Assembly (NCBI GenBank): GCA_963843465.1
Contig: CAWJKP010000001.1
Coordinates: 2,046,001-2,110,000 of the forward strand
Source: CAWJKP01 sp963843465
Lineage (GTDB): Bacteria; Planctomycetota; Planctomycetia; Pirellulales; Thermoguttaceae
DNA: 64,000 bases
Direction of reading: 5' to 3'
Made by a program: the position numbers and the translations under genes. Each line of letters begins with the position of its first letter. Position 1 is the stretch's first letter. Below, piece after piece: positions 56,309-64,000 of the stretch. The notes under the pieces are model-generated. The model ran no database searches, was not told where the DNA came from, and was given only the letters and a program-made list of their open reading frames with translations.

Positions 56309-57973
56309 TCACCGCTCACCGGCTTCTTTGTCTTTCGGCCTTTCGGTGTCTTTTGGGTTTTGGCGATTCGTTTCCTGGTTGAGAGGACTGCTCGACCTTG
56401 CGGACTTCGCCAGGGCCAACTCTTTGACCTGCTTCAGGTCGAGCTTGCCGGTCCCCAAGACCGGGATTGCTTCCACTTGGTAGAAGCTGTTGGGCGAGGG
56501 GATCCAAAGCGGCGGCAGGCCCGCGGAGGCCAGGTGGCGGCAGATCGCCTCCGGCGGCTGGCCCAGGCCCGTGTGGAGCACGATCAGCCGCTCGCCCCGG
56601 CGGGCGTCGGGCACGGCAGTAACCACCAGTTTGATCCGGTCCTCGTCAACGCTCAGCATGCGGTTCAGGGCCTCCTCGATCCGCAGGTGCGGCACCATCT
56701 CACCGCCGATCTTGGAAAAACGACTCTCCCTGCCGGTGATGCGGAGGAAACCGTCACCGTCGATCATCGCCACGTCGCCCGTCTTGTACCAGCCATCGCG
56801 GATCACCTGGGCCGTAAGCTGCGGCTCGTCGAGGTACCCCTGCATCACGTTTTGTCCCTTGACCATCAACATGCCGGACTGGTCCGGCCCCAGGTCTTCG
56901 CCCGTCTGGAGGTCGACGATCTTGGCGGAGATTCCCGGCAGCGGCCGGCCGACCGTCCCTTCCTTGAAACCGAGGTTCAATCCGCCGGTCATCCGTTGGG
57001 GCGGGACGTTCGTCGAGACCACCGGCGACAATTCGGTCGTGCCGTAGCCTTCGTAGGGGCGGACGCCGAAACGCTGCTCGAAGGCGTCGGCCAGCTCCTT
57101 GGGCAGCTTCTCTGCGCCGGTGATGATCATCTCCATCGAGGCGAAATCGTCCGCATCGCACCGCCGCAGATAGGATCGCAGAAAGGTGGGCGTGGCCACC
57201 AACACGGTCGCGCCGTGCCGGCGGCTGAGCTTGCCGACCTGCTGGGCTTCCAGCGGCGTGTAATGGTAGACCGCGCTGGGGTCGAGCATCAACGCCGTCC
57301 AGAGCGTGGTCGTGAATCCGAAGGAATGGAAGAAGGGCAGGATTCCCAGCAAGACATCCTGATCGTCGATGTGCAGCACCTGGCAAAAGGCCCGCACGTT
57401 GGCGGCCACGTTCTGGTGGCTGAGCATGACCCCCTTGGGCATGCCCGTCGAGCCCGAGGTGAAGATCACGGTCAACAGGTCGTCGGGCCGCAGCCGGTTC
57501 AGGCCCAGATGGCGCTCCAGCATCCCGATCGGCATCAGCCGGGCCTGGAAGGCGGCCGCGAGCTTATCGGCCAGCGTGACCTTCCCAGCGAGATCTTCCA
57601 GGCAGACGGTCTCGGCCCGCAGATCCAGCGGGAACTTCTCCAACACCCGGCGGCTGGTGATCACGTGGCGGATGCGGCCCCGGGCGAGGCACTCGTTCAT
57701 CACGTCGGAGGTGAACGTGTAGTTGAGGTTGATCGGCACCCGGCCATCGATCGACAAGGCGGCGTTGGCCAGCGCGGCGGGAACCGAGGGGGGCAACAAG
57801 AGCCCTACGTGCTTCTCGCCCTCTTGGAAGACGTGGCGCCGCAGCAGTCGCCTTAGGATCAGCGTCCGCGTCAGGAGATTGGCGCCGTTGAGCGCCGTGC
57901 CCGTGGAATCGGCCAGCTTGCGGCGGCGAAAGTTCCGCCGGCACATCCGCAGGAAAGCCCGCGGTGGAATCAT
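56309..57973 (-). CDS. AMP-forming acyl-CoA/acyl-ACP synthetase-like ligase
   Basis: A 554-aa protein. The ANL superfamily P-loop VIFTSGSTGMPKGVMLSHQN, the YEGYGTTELSP motif, GWYKTGDVAMIDGDGFL and FSKIGGEMVPHLRIEE are all present, with a C-terminal Lys in VLGTGKLDLKQV. It adenylates a carboxylic acid and transfers it to CoA or ACP. The N-terminus (LTRTLILRRLLRRHVFQEGE onward) resembles the ligase half of the Aas 2-acylglycerophosphoethanolamine acyltransferase, so a fatty acid in phospholipid turnover is likely. The C-terminal 30 residues are polar and probably disordered. It is a stand-alone gene. Confidence 0.85.
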   Translation of the reverse strand: MIPPRAFLRMCRRNFRRRKLADSTGTALNGANLLTRTLILRRLLRRHVFQEGEKHVGLLLPPSVPAALANAALSIDGRVPINLNYTFTSDVMNECLARGRIRHVITSRRVLEKFPLDLRAETVCLEDLAGKVTLADKLAAAFQARLMPIGMLERHLGLNRLRPDDLLTVIFTSGSTGMPKGVMLSHQNVAANVRAFCQVLHIDDQDVLLGILPFFHSFGFTTTLWTALMLDPSAVYHYTPLEAQQVGKLSRRHGATVLVATPTFLRSYLRRCDADDFASMEMIITGAEKLPKELADAFEQRFGVRPYEGYGTTELSPVVSTNVPPQRMTGGLNLGFKEGTVGRPLPGISAKIVDLQTGEDLGPDQSGMLMVKGQNVMQGYLDEPQLTAQVIRDGWYKTGDVAMIDGDGFLRITGRESRFSKIGGEMVPHLRIEEALNRMLSVDEDRIKLVVTAVPDARRGERLIVLHTGLGQPPEAICRHLASAGLPPLWIPSPNSFYQVEAIPVLGTGKLDLKQVKELALAKSARSSSPLNQETNRQNPKDTERPKDKEAGER

Positions 57974-58135
57974 ATTTGCTCAATCTCGGGATGAACTGAC
58001 TGCCTCTTTCCGTTCCGCAGGATTTCCCCCTCTGCAAAGATACCGACCAGGCCCCCCTCGAGCAAAGCCGCCCTGACGGGTGGTGCAGTTTCCCCTAGCA
58101 AACGGCCGAGCGGAGCGCGAAACGTCTTGGCCGGG

Positions 58136-58825
58136 CTAGAGCAGCGTCCGCAAGCTGCTCAGGCCGACGGGCTCACGCGTGGCGAAGGGCTCGCCGTACA
58201 AGGCGCCGATGGAAAACCCCCAGGCGGCCGCCTGGTCGCGGAGACGGTCGATGAAGGTCGGCGGGTCGGACGGACGGCCCTCGATGAACTGGCTGCGGTA
58301 GCACGCGATCGCCTCCCGCTTTTTCTCCCAGAAATCGCTGATGTCCAGCACGAAGGCCGGTTGGGGCACCAATCGCAAGTGGACGCAGAAGTAGTAGTAG
58401 ATCCGTTGCGGATAATAGGGCTCGCCGGGCATGTCGGTCTTGCTGAGCTTCGCCCAAAACCGGGCTGCCTCGATCAACTCCGTGGCGGCGACGTGGTCCG
58501 GATGGGCGTCGACCCAGTAGGGAGCGAAGATCCACCGCGGACGCGTCCGGCGAAAGACGATGGCCAGCTTTTCCCTCGCGGCTAGGGTCGGCTCCAGACG
58601 GCGGTTGGGCAGGCCCAGGTTCTCCCGCCAGTCGAGTCCGAGGATCCGAGTCGCAGCGGCCGTCTCCCCAGCCCGGACCTCCGGACTGCCCATGGGAGTC
58701 GGCTCGCCATCGGTCAGGTCCAACACGCCGACGGAAAAGCCCTCCGACTTGCACTTGAGGATCGCGCCGGCGGCGCCCAGTTCGGCATCGTCCGGATGGG
58801 GGGCAACGACTAAGAGATCGAGCAT
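58136..58825 (-). CDS. PIG-L family N-acetylglucosaminyl deacetylase, BshB1-like
   Basis: A 229-aa protein. The zinc site APHPDDAELGAAG (His/Asp/Asp) and AHPDHVAATELIEAARFWAK carry the third ligand. DGEPTPMGSPEVRAGE and YYPQRIYYYFCVHL are features of BshB1, which removes acetyl from GlcNAc-malate in bacillithiol synthesis. ATG 58825 starts exactly at the conserved MLDLLVVAPHPDD; the longer frame (to 59032) adds non-conserved sequence. No other thiol-biosynthesis gene is adjacent, so another GlcNAc-type substrate remains possible. Confidence 0.85.
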   Translation of the reverse strand: MLDLLVVAPHPDDAELGAAGAILKCKSEGFSVGVLDLTDGEPTPMGSPEVRAGETAAATRILGLDWRENLGLPNRRLEPTLAAREKLAIVFRRTRPRWIFAPYWVDAHPDHVAATELIEAARFWAKLSKTDMPGEPYYPQRIYYYFCVHLRLVPQPAFVLDISDFWEKKREAIACYRSQFIEGRPSDPPTFIDRLRDQAAAWGFSIGALYGEPFATREPVGLSSLRTLL

Positions 58826-59035
58826 CGCGCGGCCTGTGGAGGGATTGGTTGCTTCGGCAACCCCTGATGCAATTATAGCCAAGCGCGGCGAGTCTAGGGA
58901 GACGAGGGCAAGCGGGCCACGGTGGAGAAGGCCCATTCCATGCAGACCCGGCTTGACCAGCGGCAAGAGGCACTCGACCTGCACAAGGAAAGCCACGGCC
59001 CGACGGGCCACTTTGGCCGCCGGTTTCGCCAAGAG

Positions 59036-59265
59036 TCACGATTTCAGCCACTCCGGTGGCAGCAGGCCGCGGATGTAGTCCAACAGGCCCAAGGACTGGA
59101 GCTCTTCCTGGATCTTCTTCGGCGTCGAGTCGTCAATACCGCGGGAAAGCTCGTCGATTACCAAATCGACGAATTGCAAGCGGGCACGGCGAAGTTGCTG
59201 CCGTAGCGACGGCGGCGCCACGGTTTTGCCAACTTTCTCGGAAAGCCGTTGGGCCAGCTCGTCGG
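59036..59265 (-). pseudogene. C-terminal remnant of a planctomycete ECF sigma factor
   Basis: DELAQRLSEKVGKTVAPPSL, RQQLRRARLQFVDLVIDELS and EELQSLGLLDYIRGLLPPEW make up the region-4-plus-tail end of large planctomycete ECF sigma factors (the helix-turn-helix part is partial). The sequence upstream of about 59265 belongs to a different, opposite-strand fragment, so regions 2 and most of 4 are missing. It cannot act as a sigma factor. Confidence 0.6.
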
Positions 59266-59269
59266 ATGT

Positions 59270-59606
59270 GTCCTCTGGATACCTGTACTTGATTGACGTC
59301 GATCCCTTGGGCGACCTGCACCTGGTCTTTCCGCTGCCGGGCCAGTCGAACTTGATCCGCAAGGGCGTGTTGTACGATTTCCCGGCCAAGGACCGCAAGC
59401 CGTGGTTCACGGCCTTCGGCCACGGGCAGCACGACCTGACGGCGCTCGTCAGCGGGCAGCCGATTCAGATCAGGGGTTTTCACGACCTGCCGCTTTCGCC
59501 GCAAACGGGCCCGGCCGGCGGGCAAGCCGCCCATGTCCAACCGACGCGGCAGGCCCAGGCCGCCGGTTCGCAAAAGATGCTGCTCTGGAGCTTTCGCTGG
59601 AATTGA
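59270..59606 (+). pseudogene. DUF4384-like C-terminal fragment
   Basis: SGYLYLIDVDPLGDLHLVFP, LPGQSNLIRKGVLYDFPAKD and FTAFGHGQHDLTALVSGQPI resemble the beta-domain (DUF4384) often found at the end of kinases or caspase-like proteins. It has no start, and it is joined back to back with the sigma remnant. Confidence 0.5.
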
Positions 59607-59812
59607 TGAAGCAAGGAAGCAATCAGGTGGAAATGAGCGACGAGGGCATGATGATCCGCGCCAAATACACGCGGAGTCGGAGGGCCATCCTGGATCAAGT
59701 GAATCTCGACTTGGAAATCCTGCGATTCCAGGTCCGCTTGGCCAAGGATCAGATAGGCCAAACAGCTCGAAGGCCCCGCCGGGCTCTTTTTTCATGGGTT
59801 CTCGGACGGTAA
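59606..59812 (+). pseudogene. Avd-like four-helix-bundle fragment
   Basis: KYTRSRRAILDQVNLDLEIL and RFQVRLAKDQ match the second and third helices of diversity-generating-retroelement accessory protein Avd (23S rRNA-IVP-like fold). Preceding codons in the same frame (ALELSLELM) could be the end of helix 1. The last helix is replaced by unrelated RRPRRALFSW. No DGR reverse transcriptase or template repeat is in the window. Confidence 0.4.
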
Positions 59813-60000
59813 TCAGAGAAAGCCAGCCCGGACGGCAAGTGACCGGGGAAATGCCGGAAGAGGAACCTTTCTTGGGACGGACAAGAGGACGCGGTTGATC
59901 CCTGGATTGGGGGCTCTGGCGGGAGGGATCGACAGGCGGTATACCAAGGGAAGTAGCAAGCCACAGTCGCTCATCCGCCGGTGAATGTTCGCCTGTTCGA

Positions 60001-60126
60001 CTCGCCGGCGACGGCGGAATTCCTGGGCAAGCGCTGCGGACCTACGTCGGCCAGGTCTGGGAGGGCGTCCGGCGATCGCGGCTGGATGACAAGCTGGATC
60101 AGAAAGTGGTCGAGGATCAAGGCTGA
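60001..60126 (+). pseudogene. C-terminal fragment of an unidentified protein
   Basis: A frame ending QALRTYVGQVWEGVRRSRLD, DKLDQKVVEDQG, stop. It is compositionally like a real helical C-terminus. It sits 32 bp before the kinase-like fragment, so the two may once have been an operon. 59813-60000 holds nothing recognisable. Confidence 0.35.
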
Positions 60127-60158
60127 CTGCAAAACCCGGAAAGGGAAGAGCAGGCTTT

Positions 60159-60374
60159 ATGGCGACCCCAAGTATTAACGACTACCACGCAGCAATTCAG
60201 AATTTGCGATTAACAGTGAGCGATGCGGAGCTACAAGAGGGGATTGTGGAACGCGGGCGTGCAGGGATGCCGAAGTGTTACGCCGGCAACTTCGCTTACG
60301 TATACAAGGTGCATTGCCCGAAAAAGGCACGGCAACGGAATAGATTCCGTTCTACGAAGAGAACTTGGCACTGA
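60159..60374 (+). pseudogene. N-terminal fragment of a kinase-like protein
   Basis: MATPSINDYHAAIQNLRLTV continues as SDAELQEGIVERGRAGMPKC and YAGNFAYVYKVHC, the opening of a kinase-fold family (DYH.AIQNPR..F.D.EL..G) usually about 400 aa or longer. Homology stops after KVHCPKK at about 60330, where the ATP-site Lys should follow. AGCAGG lies 5 bp before ATG. It is truncated. Confidence 0.5.
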
Positions 60375-60400
60375 GGGAAGACTTAGTCTTCACAACATCC

Positions 60401-62500
60401 TCACTTTTTCAATATCACCATCGCACAGCCACGCACCAACGGGACGGCAATTTCCCATCGGCCATCCTTGAACTTGCCGGTCAAGTGGGCTGGTTTCTCA
60501 ATGCCGGGATGGATTGCCGCGCAGTCGACGGCTTCCAGGCCGGCAATGCCGCGGATGCGGATCGCGGCCGACGCTCCCTTGCCGCCGAAGGTGACCGGCA
60601 GCGCGTAACCGCCGGGGACCTCAAACAAGTTCACCTTGGCCGTGCCGCCGGCCACTTCAACACAGTGCGGCGCGAGCACCCATTTCTTGCCGCGCATCGC
60701 GTCCAGCAGCGGCCCGTAGTCGAGATACTGCCTCTCCGCCCATGCTTCCGGCCGGATGCAGTGGTGGTTCCACGGATACGGCGCCGTCGGATAGACGCCC
60801 AGCAGCAGGTGCCGCTGGAAGAACGAGTCCGGATCGGGCTGGCGAAGCGTCTCGTTGTAGGACCAGGCAATCACCGGCTTCCGCAGGCCCATCAGCGCGC
60901 TGGAGTTGAGCGAGGTGCCAAGCTGGCCGTACTCGGTGTAGATGCCGTCCACCTGCTGGAGCAGATCGAAGCGCGAGTAGAGGGGATTGACGAAAATGAC
61001 CTTGCCGGCGGCGTGCATCTGCGGGCCGAGCCTGGCTAGCAGCGTATTCCAGGAAACGCACAGCGACCGCGCCGGCTTTCCGCCCAGCCAGCTTGCGCCG
61101 TCGTCGGCCTTGGCGTTGTAGCGGTCGAGCCAGTCAAGCCGGTCGATGCAGATGCCGAACGAGTCCGGCACCAGCCGGATGTGCCGCCCGGACTGCTCGA
61201 GAAGGAACTTCTGGAAGGCCGGATCGCCCGGATCGACCACGCTGGCGCCGTAGCAGGTGGCGCTGCCGCCGATCAGGATCGCGCCGGGAAGCTGCGTGCT
61301 GAGAAACGCGCGCGGGTCTTTCCACAATTCAGGATCGCCGGCCTTCCTCGACGGCGCGCCGTTCATGTTCTTTCCGAACTCCGTCACGTTGAAGTAGTTC
61401 AACACGTGGAAGCCGTTGGTCTTCATGTACCTGGCGTACTCGTTCAACCGGCGGCAACTGGTCCAGCGCGGCTTGTTGGGCGGCGTTGGCTCGTCGCATG
61501 AGCGGTCCCACTTCTCGTCGGCGTTCTTGACCGGCGGGATGAACATGCCCATGTAGGGGAAATCATCGGAGAGTTTCCAGTTGACGCGGAACGCCATTTT
61601 CTTGAACCTCGCCACGTCGATTGTGTTCTCGTCGCCCGAATAGGCGCCGCAGCCGGCCATCTGGTCGGCCAACGGATTGGGCGGATCGAAAAATTGCGGA
61701 TAGCGGGCTGCCATCCAGCGCAGGCCGCCGCGCCAATCCGCCTCGTGGGCCGTCAGGTCCAACGCGAAGCGGACCGCCCTGCCGCCGCCGAGACGGTGAT
61801 TGGCACGCGAGTACCGAACCTGTCCGGACGGGGTCGTCGCCAGCCGCGCCGCCAAAATCACGTCTTCCGGCGAGAACACAACGCTCAAGCCGGCGTCGTC
61901 GCCGGGATCCACGATGGTCGCCAGGGGAATCGCCGTGAACTCGCCGCCGTTCATCAGCCCCCCAACCGTCCATGCCGCGCTGGCCAGCGGGCGGAGCACC
62001 AGCGGATCTCGCCAGCCGTCGCGGCGACGTTCGGGATCGCTCCACGCGGTCCAGAAGCGGGTGGCGGCGGTGGCCGGATAATCCAGTTCCGTTGCAATGT
62101 CCGCCGTCCACGGCACGCCTTCCGAAAGGACCTCGATTTCCCATCGCACGCTGTCGCCCGCCGGCTCGAAGCGGTCGGCCAACGTGATCGTGCGGCCCGC
62201 CGCGATGTGGCGCAGCGTCCGCGTGAATTCAAAGCCGCCGGAAGCGAGCCTTGTCGCCTTGGCAGAGCCCACTTGCACGCAGCCGGCGATCGCCGTCCGT
62301 GCCAAGAGGGCCTTTTCGAGTCCGCCCAGCAGCACGCCCACGATTTCGCCGTTGCCCGAGAGCTTCACCGCAACGCCCTTGGTGCGGACCTCGTATTTCG
62401 GCGACTTGTCCGGGACGGGCAGTGCGGCTAGCGGAGCCAGCGGCGCCAGCACCAGGGCGGCCGTGAAGGCTTTGAGAATGTGTCTGGTTGTTGTGTTCAT
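60401..62500 (-). CDS. Secreted glycosidase-like protein, (beta/alpha)8 barrel type
   Basis: A 699-aa protein. After the signal peptide (HILKAFTAALVLAPLAPLAA) comes an N-terminal beta-sandwich (GVAVKLSGNGEIVGVLLGGL) and a barrel-like region (YARYMKTNGFHVLNYFNVTE; VPDSFGICIDRLDWLDRYNA; FVNPLYSRFDLLQQVDGIYT). A C-terminal beta-domain follows. Asp/Glu residues in ICIDRLDW and DGIYTEYG could be catalytic, but this is a guess. I do not recognise the exact family. AAAGGA lies 11 bp before ATG. It is divergent from the next gene, suggesting joint control. Confidence 0.6.
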   Translation of the reverse strand: MNTTTRHILKAFTAALVLAPLAPLAALPVPDKSPKYEVRTKGVAVKLSGNGEIVGVLLGGLEKALLARTAIAGCVQVGSAKATRLASGGFEFTRTLRHIAAGRTITLADRFEPAGDSVRWEIEVLSEGVPWTADIATELDYPATAATRFWTAWSDPERRRDGWRDPLVLRPLASAAWTVGGLMNGGEFTAIPLATIVDPGDDAGLSVVFSPEDVILAARLATTPSGQVRYSRANHRLGGGRAVRFALDLTAHEADWRGGLRWMAARYPQFFDPPNPLADQMAGCGAYSGDENTIDVARFKKMAFRVNWKLSDDFPYMGMFIPPVKNADEKWDRSCDEPTPPNKPRWTSCRRLNEYARYMKTNGFHVLNYFNVTEFGKNMNGAPSRKAGDPELWKDPRAFLSTQLPGAILIGGSATCYGASVVDPGDPAFQKFLLEQSGRHIRLVPDSFGICIDRLDWLDRYNAKADDGASWLGGKPARSLCVSWNTLLARLGPQMHAAGKVIFVNPLYSRFDLLQQVDGIYTEYGQLGTSLNSSALMGLRKPVIAWSYNETLRQPDPDSFFQRHLLLGVYPTAPYPWNHHCIRPEAWAERQYLDYGPLLDAMRGKKWVLAPHCVEVAGGTAKVNLFEVPGGYALPVTFGGKGASAAIRIRGIAGLEAVDCAAIHPGIEKPAHLTGKFKDGRWEIAVPLVRGCAMVILKK

Positions 62501-62812
62501 TGACGGTTAATTCCTTTCTCGCATAGATCAACAACTATTCGGCTCTTGGCGCAACCCCGCGGCAATCGCCTCATTGTACTGACATCGAGTATCGTGTCAA
62601 AGTACGTTCCGTTTCTGACGCTCTGTCGATCGGTCCACGCTACAGCCGAGTTTCCATCCAGAACGGTCCGAGATTGACCCTACAGCCAGCGACGTCGAAA
62701 AAACTGGCTCGAGAAAGACTGGCCACCAACTGGAAGACCCCATGCTGTTCTGTTAACCTGGAAGGACTGATTGCCGCCATAAGCGGACCGCTTTTCGAAA
62801 GGAAGAATCAGC
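62501..62812. other. Divergent intergenic region, no gene
   Basis: 312 bp between two divergently transcribed secreted-glycosidase-like genes. No coding frame or repeat of note is visible. It must contain both promoters, but no confident -35/-10 was found. Confidence 0.4.
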
Positions 62813-64000
62813 ATGCCGAAGCCCCATCAACTTGCCATCGTCTTTATCCCGCTCACACTGCTCGGCCAATTCGCCTATGGGCTTGCGGTAAAGCTCGGCG
62901 AGAAGGCAATCTCAATCTCCGCAGGTACTGCCGGGAGTTTCTCCATCACGTATCCGGCGTTGGTTACCAAAGGTGACAAACGGACTGACCCCGCACAGAT
63001 CGCCCAAGATGCCGACGGCGTCACTCTCATCTACGCCGGAGGTGCCAAGGGCCATGTGAGAGTCGACAAGACCACGCTGAAGATCACCTTTTCCGGGTTG
63101 CCCGCCAACGCCAAACAGTTCCGCATGGAGATGCTCATTCCCATTAACTTCGGCGGAAGGGGGACCTACGCCGTCGGCGGCGCGGCTGCCCAGACGTTCC
63201 CTGCCCAAAAGCCTGCCAAGCCCTTCCTCTACCAGGGCAACGTCGACCGATTTGAAATCGTTCATCCCACCGGTCCCGGTTTCTCCATTTCGATTCCCCC
63301 TTACTCCTACCAGCAACTCCAGGACAATCGCGAGTGGAACTGGAGTGTCTACGACTGGTGGTTCGCCAGCCCGCTGCCTGAAGGCAACCCTGGCCCCGAA
63401 TTCGCCATCCGAATCGCCCAGGCCGGCGCCGCAGGACAGATCGAGCCGATCGTCGATCGCTATGGCCAATGGGTCAAGGTCGACTTTCCCACGAAAGTGA
63501 AGTCGGATGCCGAACTCAAGGAAGACGTCGCGCAGGAGAACCAGTGGCTGGCATCGCTCAAGCCGCCCGTCACCGATCCTTACGGCGGCCTGCCGGGCTC
63601 CGGCCAGAAGTTCGGCCTGAAAAAGACGGGCTTCTTCCACGTGGACCGGATCGCCAAGGCCGGCGGCGGCTCGGCGGACGTCCTGGTCACCCCCGACGGC
63701 AACGTGTTCTTCCAGCTCGGCATGTGCGGCATCAGCCCATGCGACGACTACACCACCGTCCGCGGACGCGAGTCGATCTACGAATGGATTCCCGGCAGCG
63801 ATCAGGCATTCCTTTCGGCCCGCCGCGAGGGAGACTCGGGCGTTGTCTCTTTCTACCTGGCCAACACCATCCGCAAGTACCGTCAGCCTTACGAGCTTGA
63901 CGCCCACTTCAGCCGCTGGATCGATCGACTGCGGGCCTGGGGCTTCAACTCGGCGGGCGCCTTTAACGCGATCCCCGCCGTCGTCGAGAAAAAGCAGTTC
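62813..64000 (+). CDS. Secreted agarase-like (GH50-type?) glycosidase, 3' end beyond window
   Basis: It is open from ATG 62813 to the window end (396 codons seen). AAGGA lies 9 bp before the ATG. A signal peptide (HQLAIVFIPLTLLGQFAYGL) is followed by a beta-sandwich (PANAKQFRMEMLIPINFGGR; FEIVHPTGPGFSISIPPYSY). The barrel then opens with KTGFFHVDRIAKAGGGSADV, VTPDGNVFFQLGMCGISPCD, SIYEWIPGSD and RLRAWGFNSAGAF, the pattern of GH50/GH86-like beta-agarases. Catalytic residues would lie past the window end. The neighbouring sulfatase and glycosidases fit algal polysaccharide use, but the substrate is inferred. Confidence 0.7.
   Translation, partial: MPKPHQLAIVFIPLTLLGQFAYGLAVKLGEKAISISAGTAGSFSITYPALVTKGDKRTDPAQIAQDADGVTLIYAGGAKGHVRVDKTTLKITFSGLPANAKQFRMEMLIPINFGGRGTYAVGGAAAQTFPAQKPAKPFLYQGNVDRFEIVHPTGPGFSISIPPYSYQQLQDNREWNWSVYDWWFASPLPEGNPGPEFAIRIAQAGAAGQIEPIVDRYGQWVKVDFPTKVKSDAELKEDVAQENQWLASLKPPVTDPYGGLPGSGQKFGLKKTGFFHVDRIAKAGGGSADVLVTPDGNVFFQLGMCGISPCDDYTTVRGRESIYEWIPGSDQAFLSARREGDSGVVSFYLANTIRKYRQPYELDAHFSRWIDRLRAWGFNSAGAFNAIPAVVEKKQF

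Overview
The window looks like a GC-rich chromosomal segment of a member of the Planctomycetota, probably class Planctomycetia. Lineage-typical genes support this: a Cys-rich secreted YTV-repeat protein, an H-X9-DG (DUF1559-type) protein, a hydrazine-synthase-alpha-like multidomain protein with CXXCH motifs, secreted glycosidases and a sulfatase, a membrane-anchored leucine-rich-repeat protein, an STK with a decayed receiver, and an ECF sigma remnant of planctomycete type. Several families of short palindromes, some lying inside reading frames, also fit. No tRNA or rRNA gene and no CRISPR array was seen.

Layout. 0-3.8 kb: 3' end of an RND adaptor and a heavy-metal-type RND pump gene interrupted by three single-base losses. 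3.8-9.9 kb: YTV-repeat protein, DUF2784 protein, response regulator, phhB, a 24-bp repeat array, trxA, a protein kinase and a small protein. 10.2-19.6 kb: a large secreted protein, a VapBC-like pair with a broken toxin, a CoiA-like protein, rpoD, proA and fliM. 19.6-22.7 kb: a MITE-like element and a YfhO-type membrane protein carrying two palindromic insertions. 22.7-42.8 kb: extracytoplasmic glycan-handling block, with a minus-strand run (HzsA-like protein, beta-helix protein, GH78 rhamnosidase), two giant plus-strand secreted proteins, a sulfatase and a GH95 fucosidase. 43-55.8 kb: a rearranged accessory island with a 5'-truncated RTX-lipase followed by an ankyrin lipoprotein and an LRR protein, a truncated group II intron copy, a putative toxin-tail remnant followed by a TPR protein, an Rhs/YD protein with an unrecognised C-terminal tip followed by an H-X9-DG protein, duplicated Rhs-core tails and a near-complete group II intron. 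56-58.9 kb: AMP-forming ligase and a BshB1-like deacetylase. 59.0-60.4 kb: four or five gene fragments laid end to end (ECF sigma, DUF4384-like, Avd-like, two pieces of a kinase-type module). 60.4-64 kb: two divergent secreted glycoside-hydrolase-like genes, the last running off the window.

The most interesting reading is that 43-55.8 kb is a polymorphic-toxin cassette bank. Each toxin-like C-terminus is followed by a candidate immunity gene. Two of these genes are followed by the same 133-bp stretch of Rhs core, which could serve as a recombination handle. Cassette junctions coincide with palindromes sharing a GGGGAC/GGGGTC core, and the group II intron sits inside one of them. All of this is inference from order, motifs and repeats and has not been tested.

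Caution: eleven apparent frameshifts in eight otherwise well-preserved genes suggest that many are sequencing or assembly indels rather than true pseudogenes.
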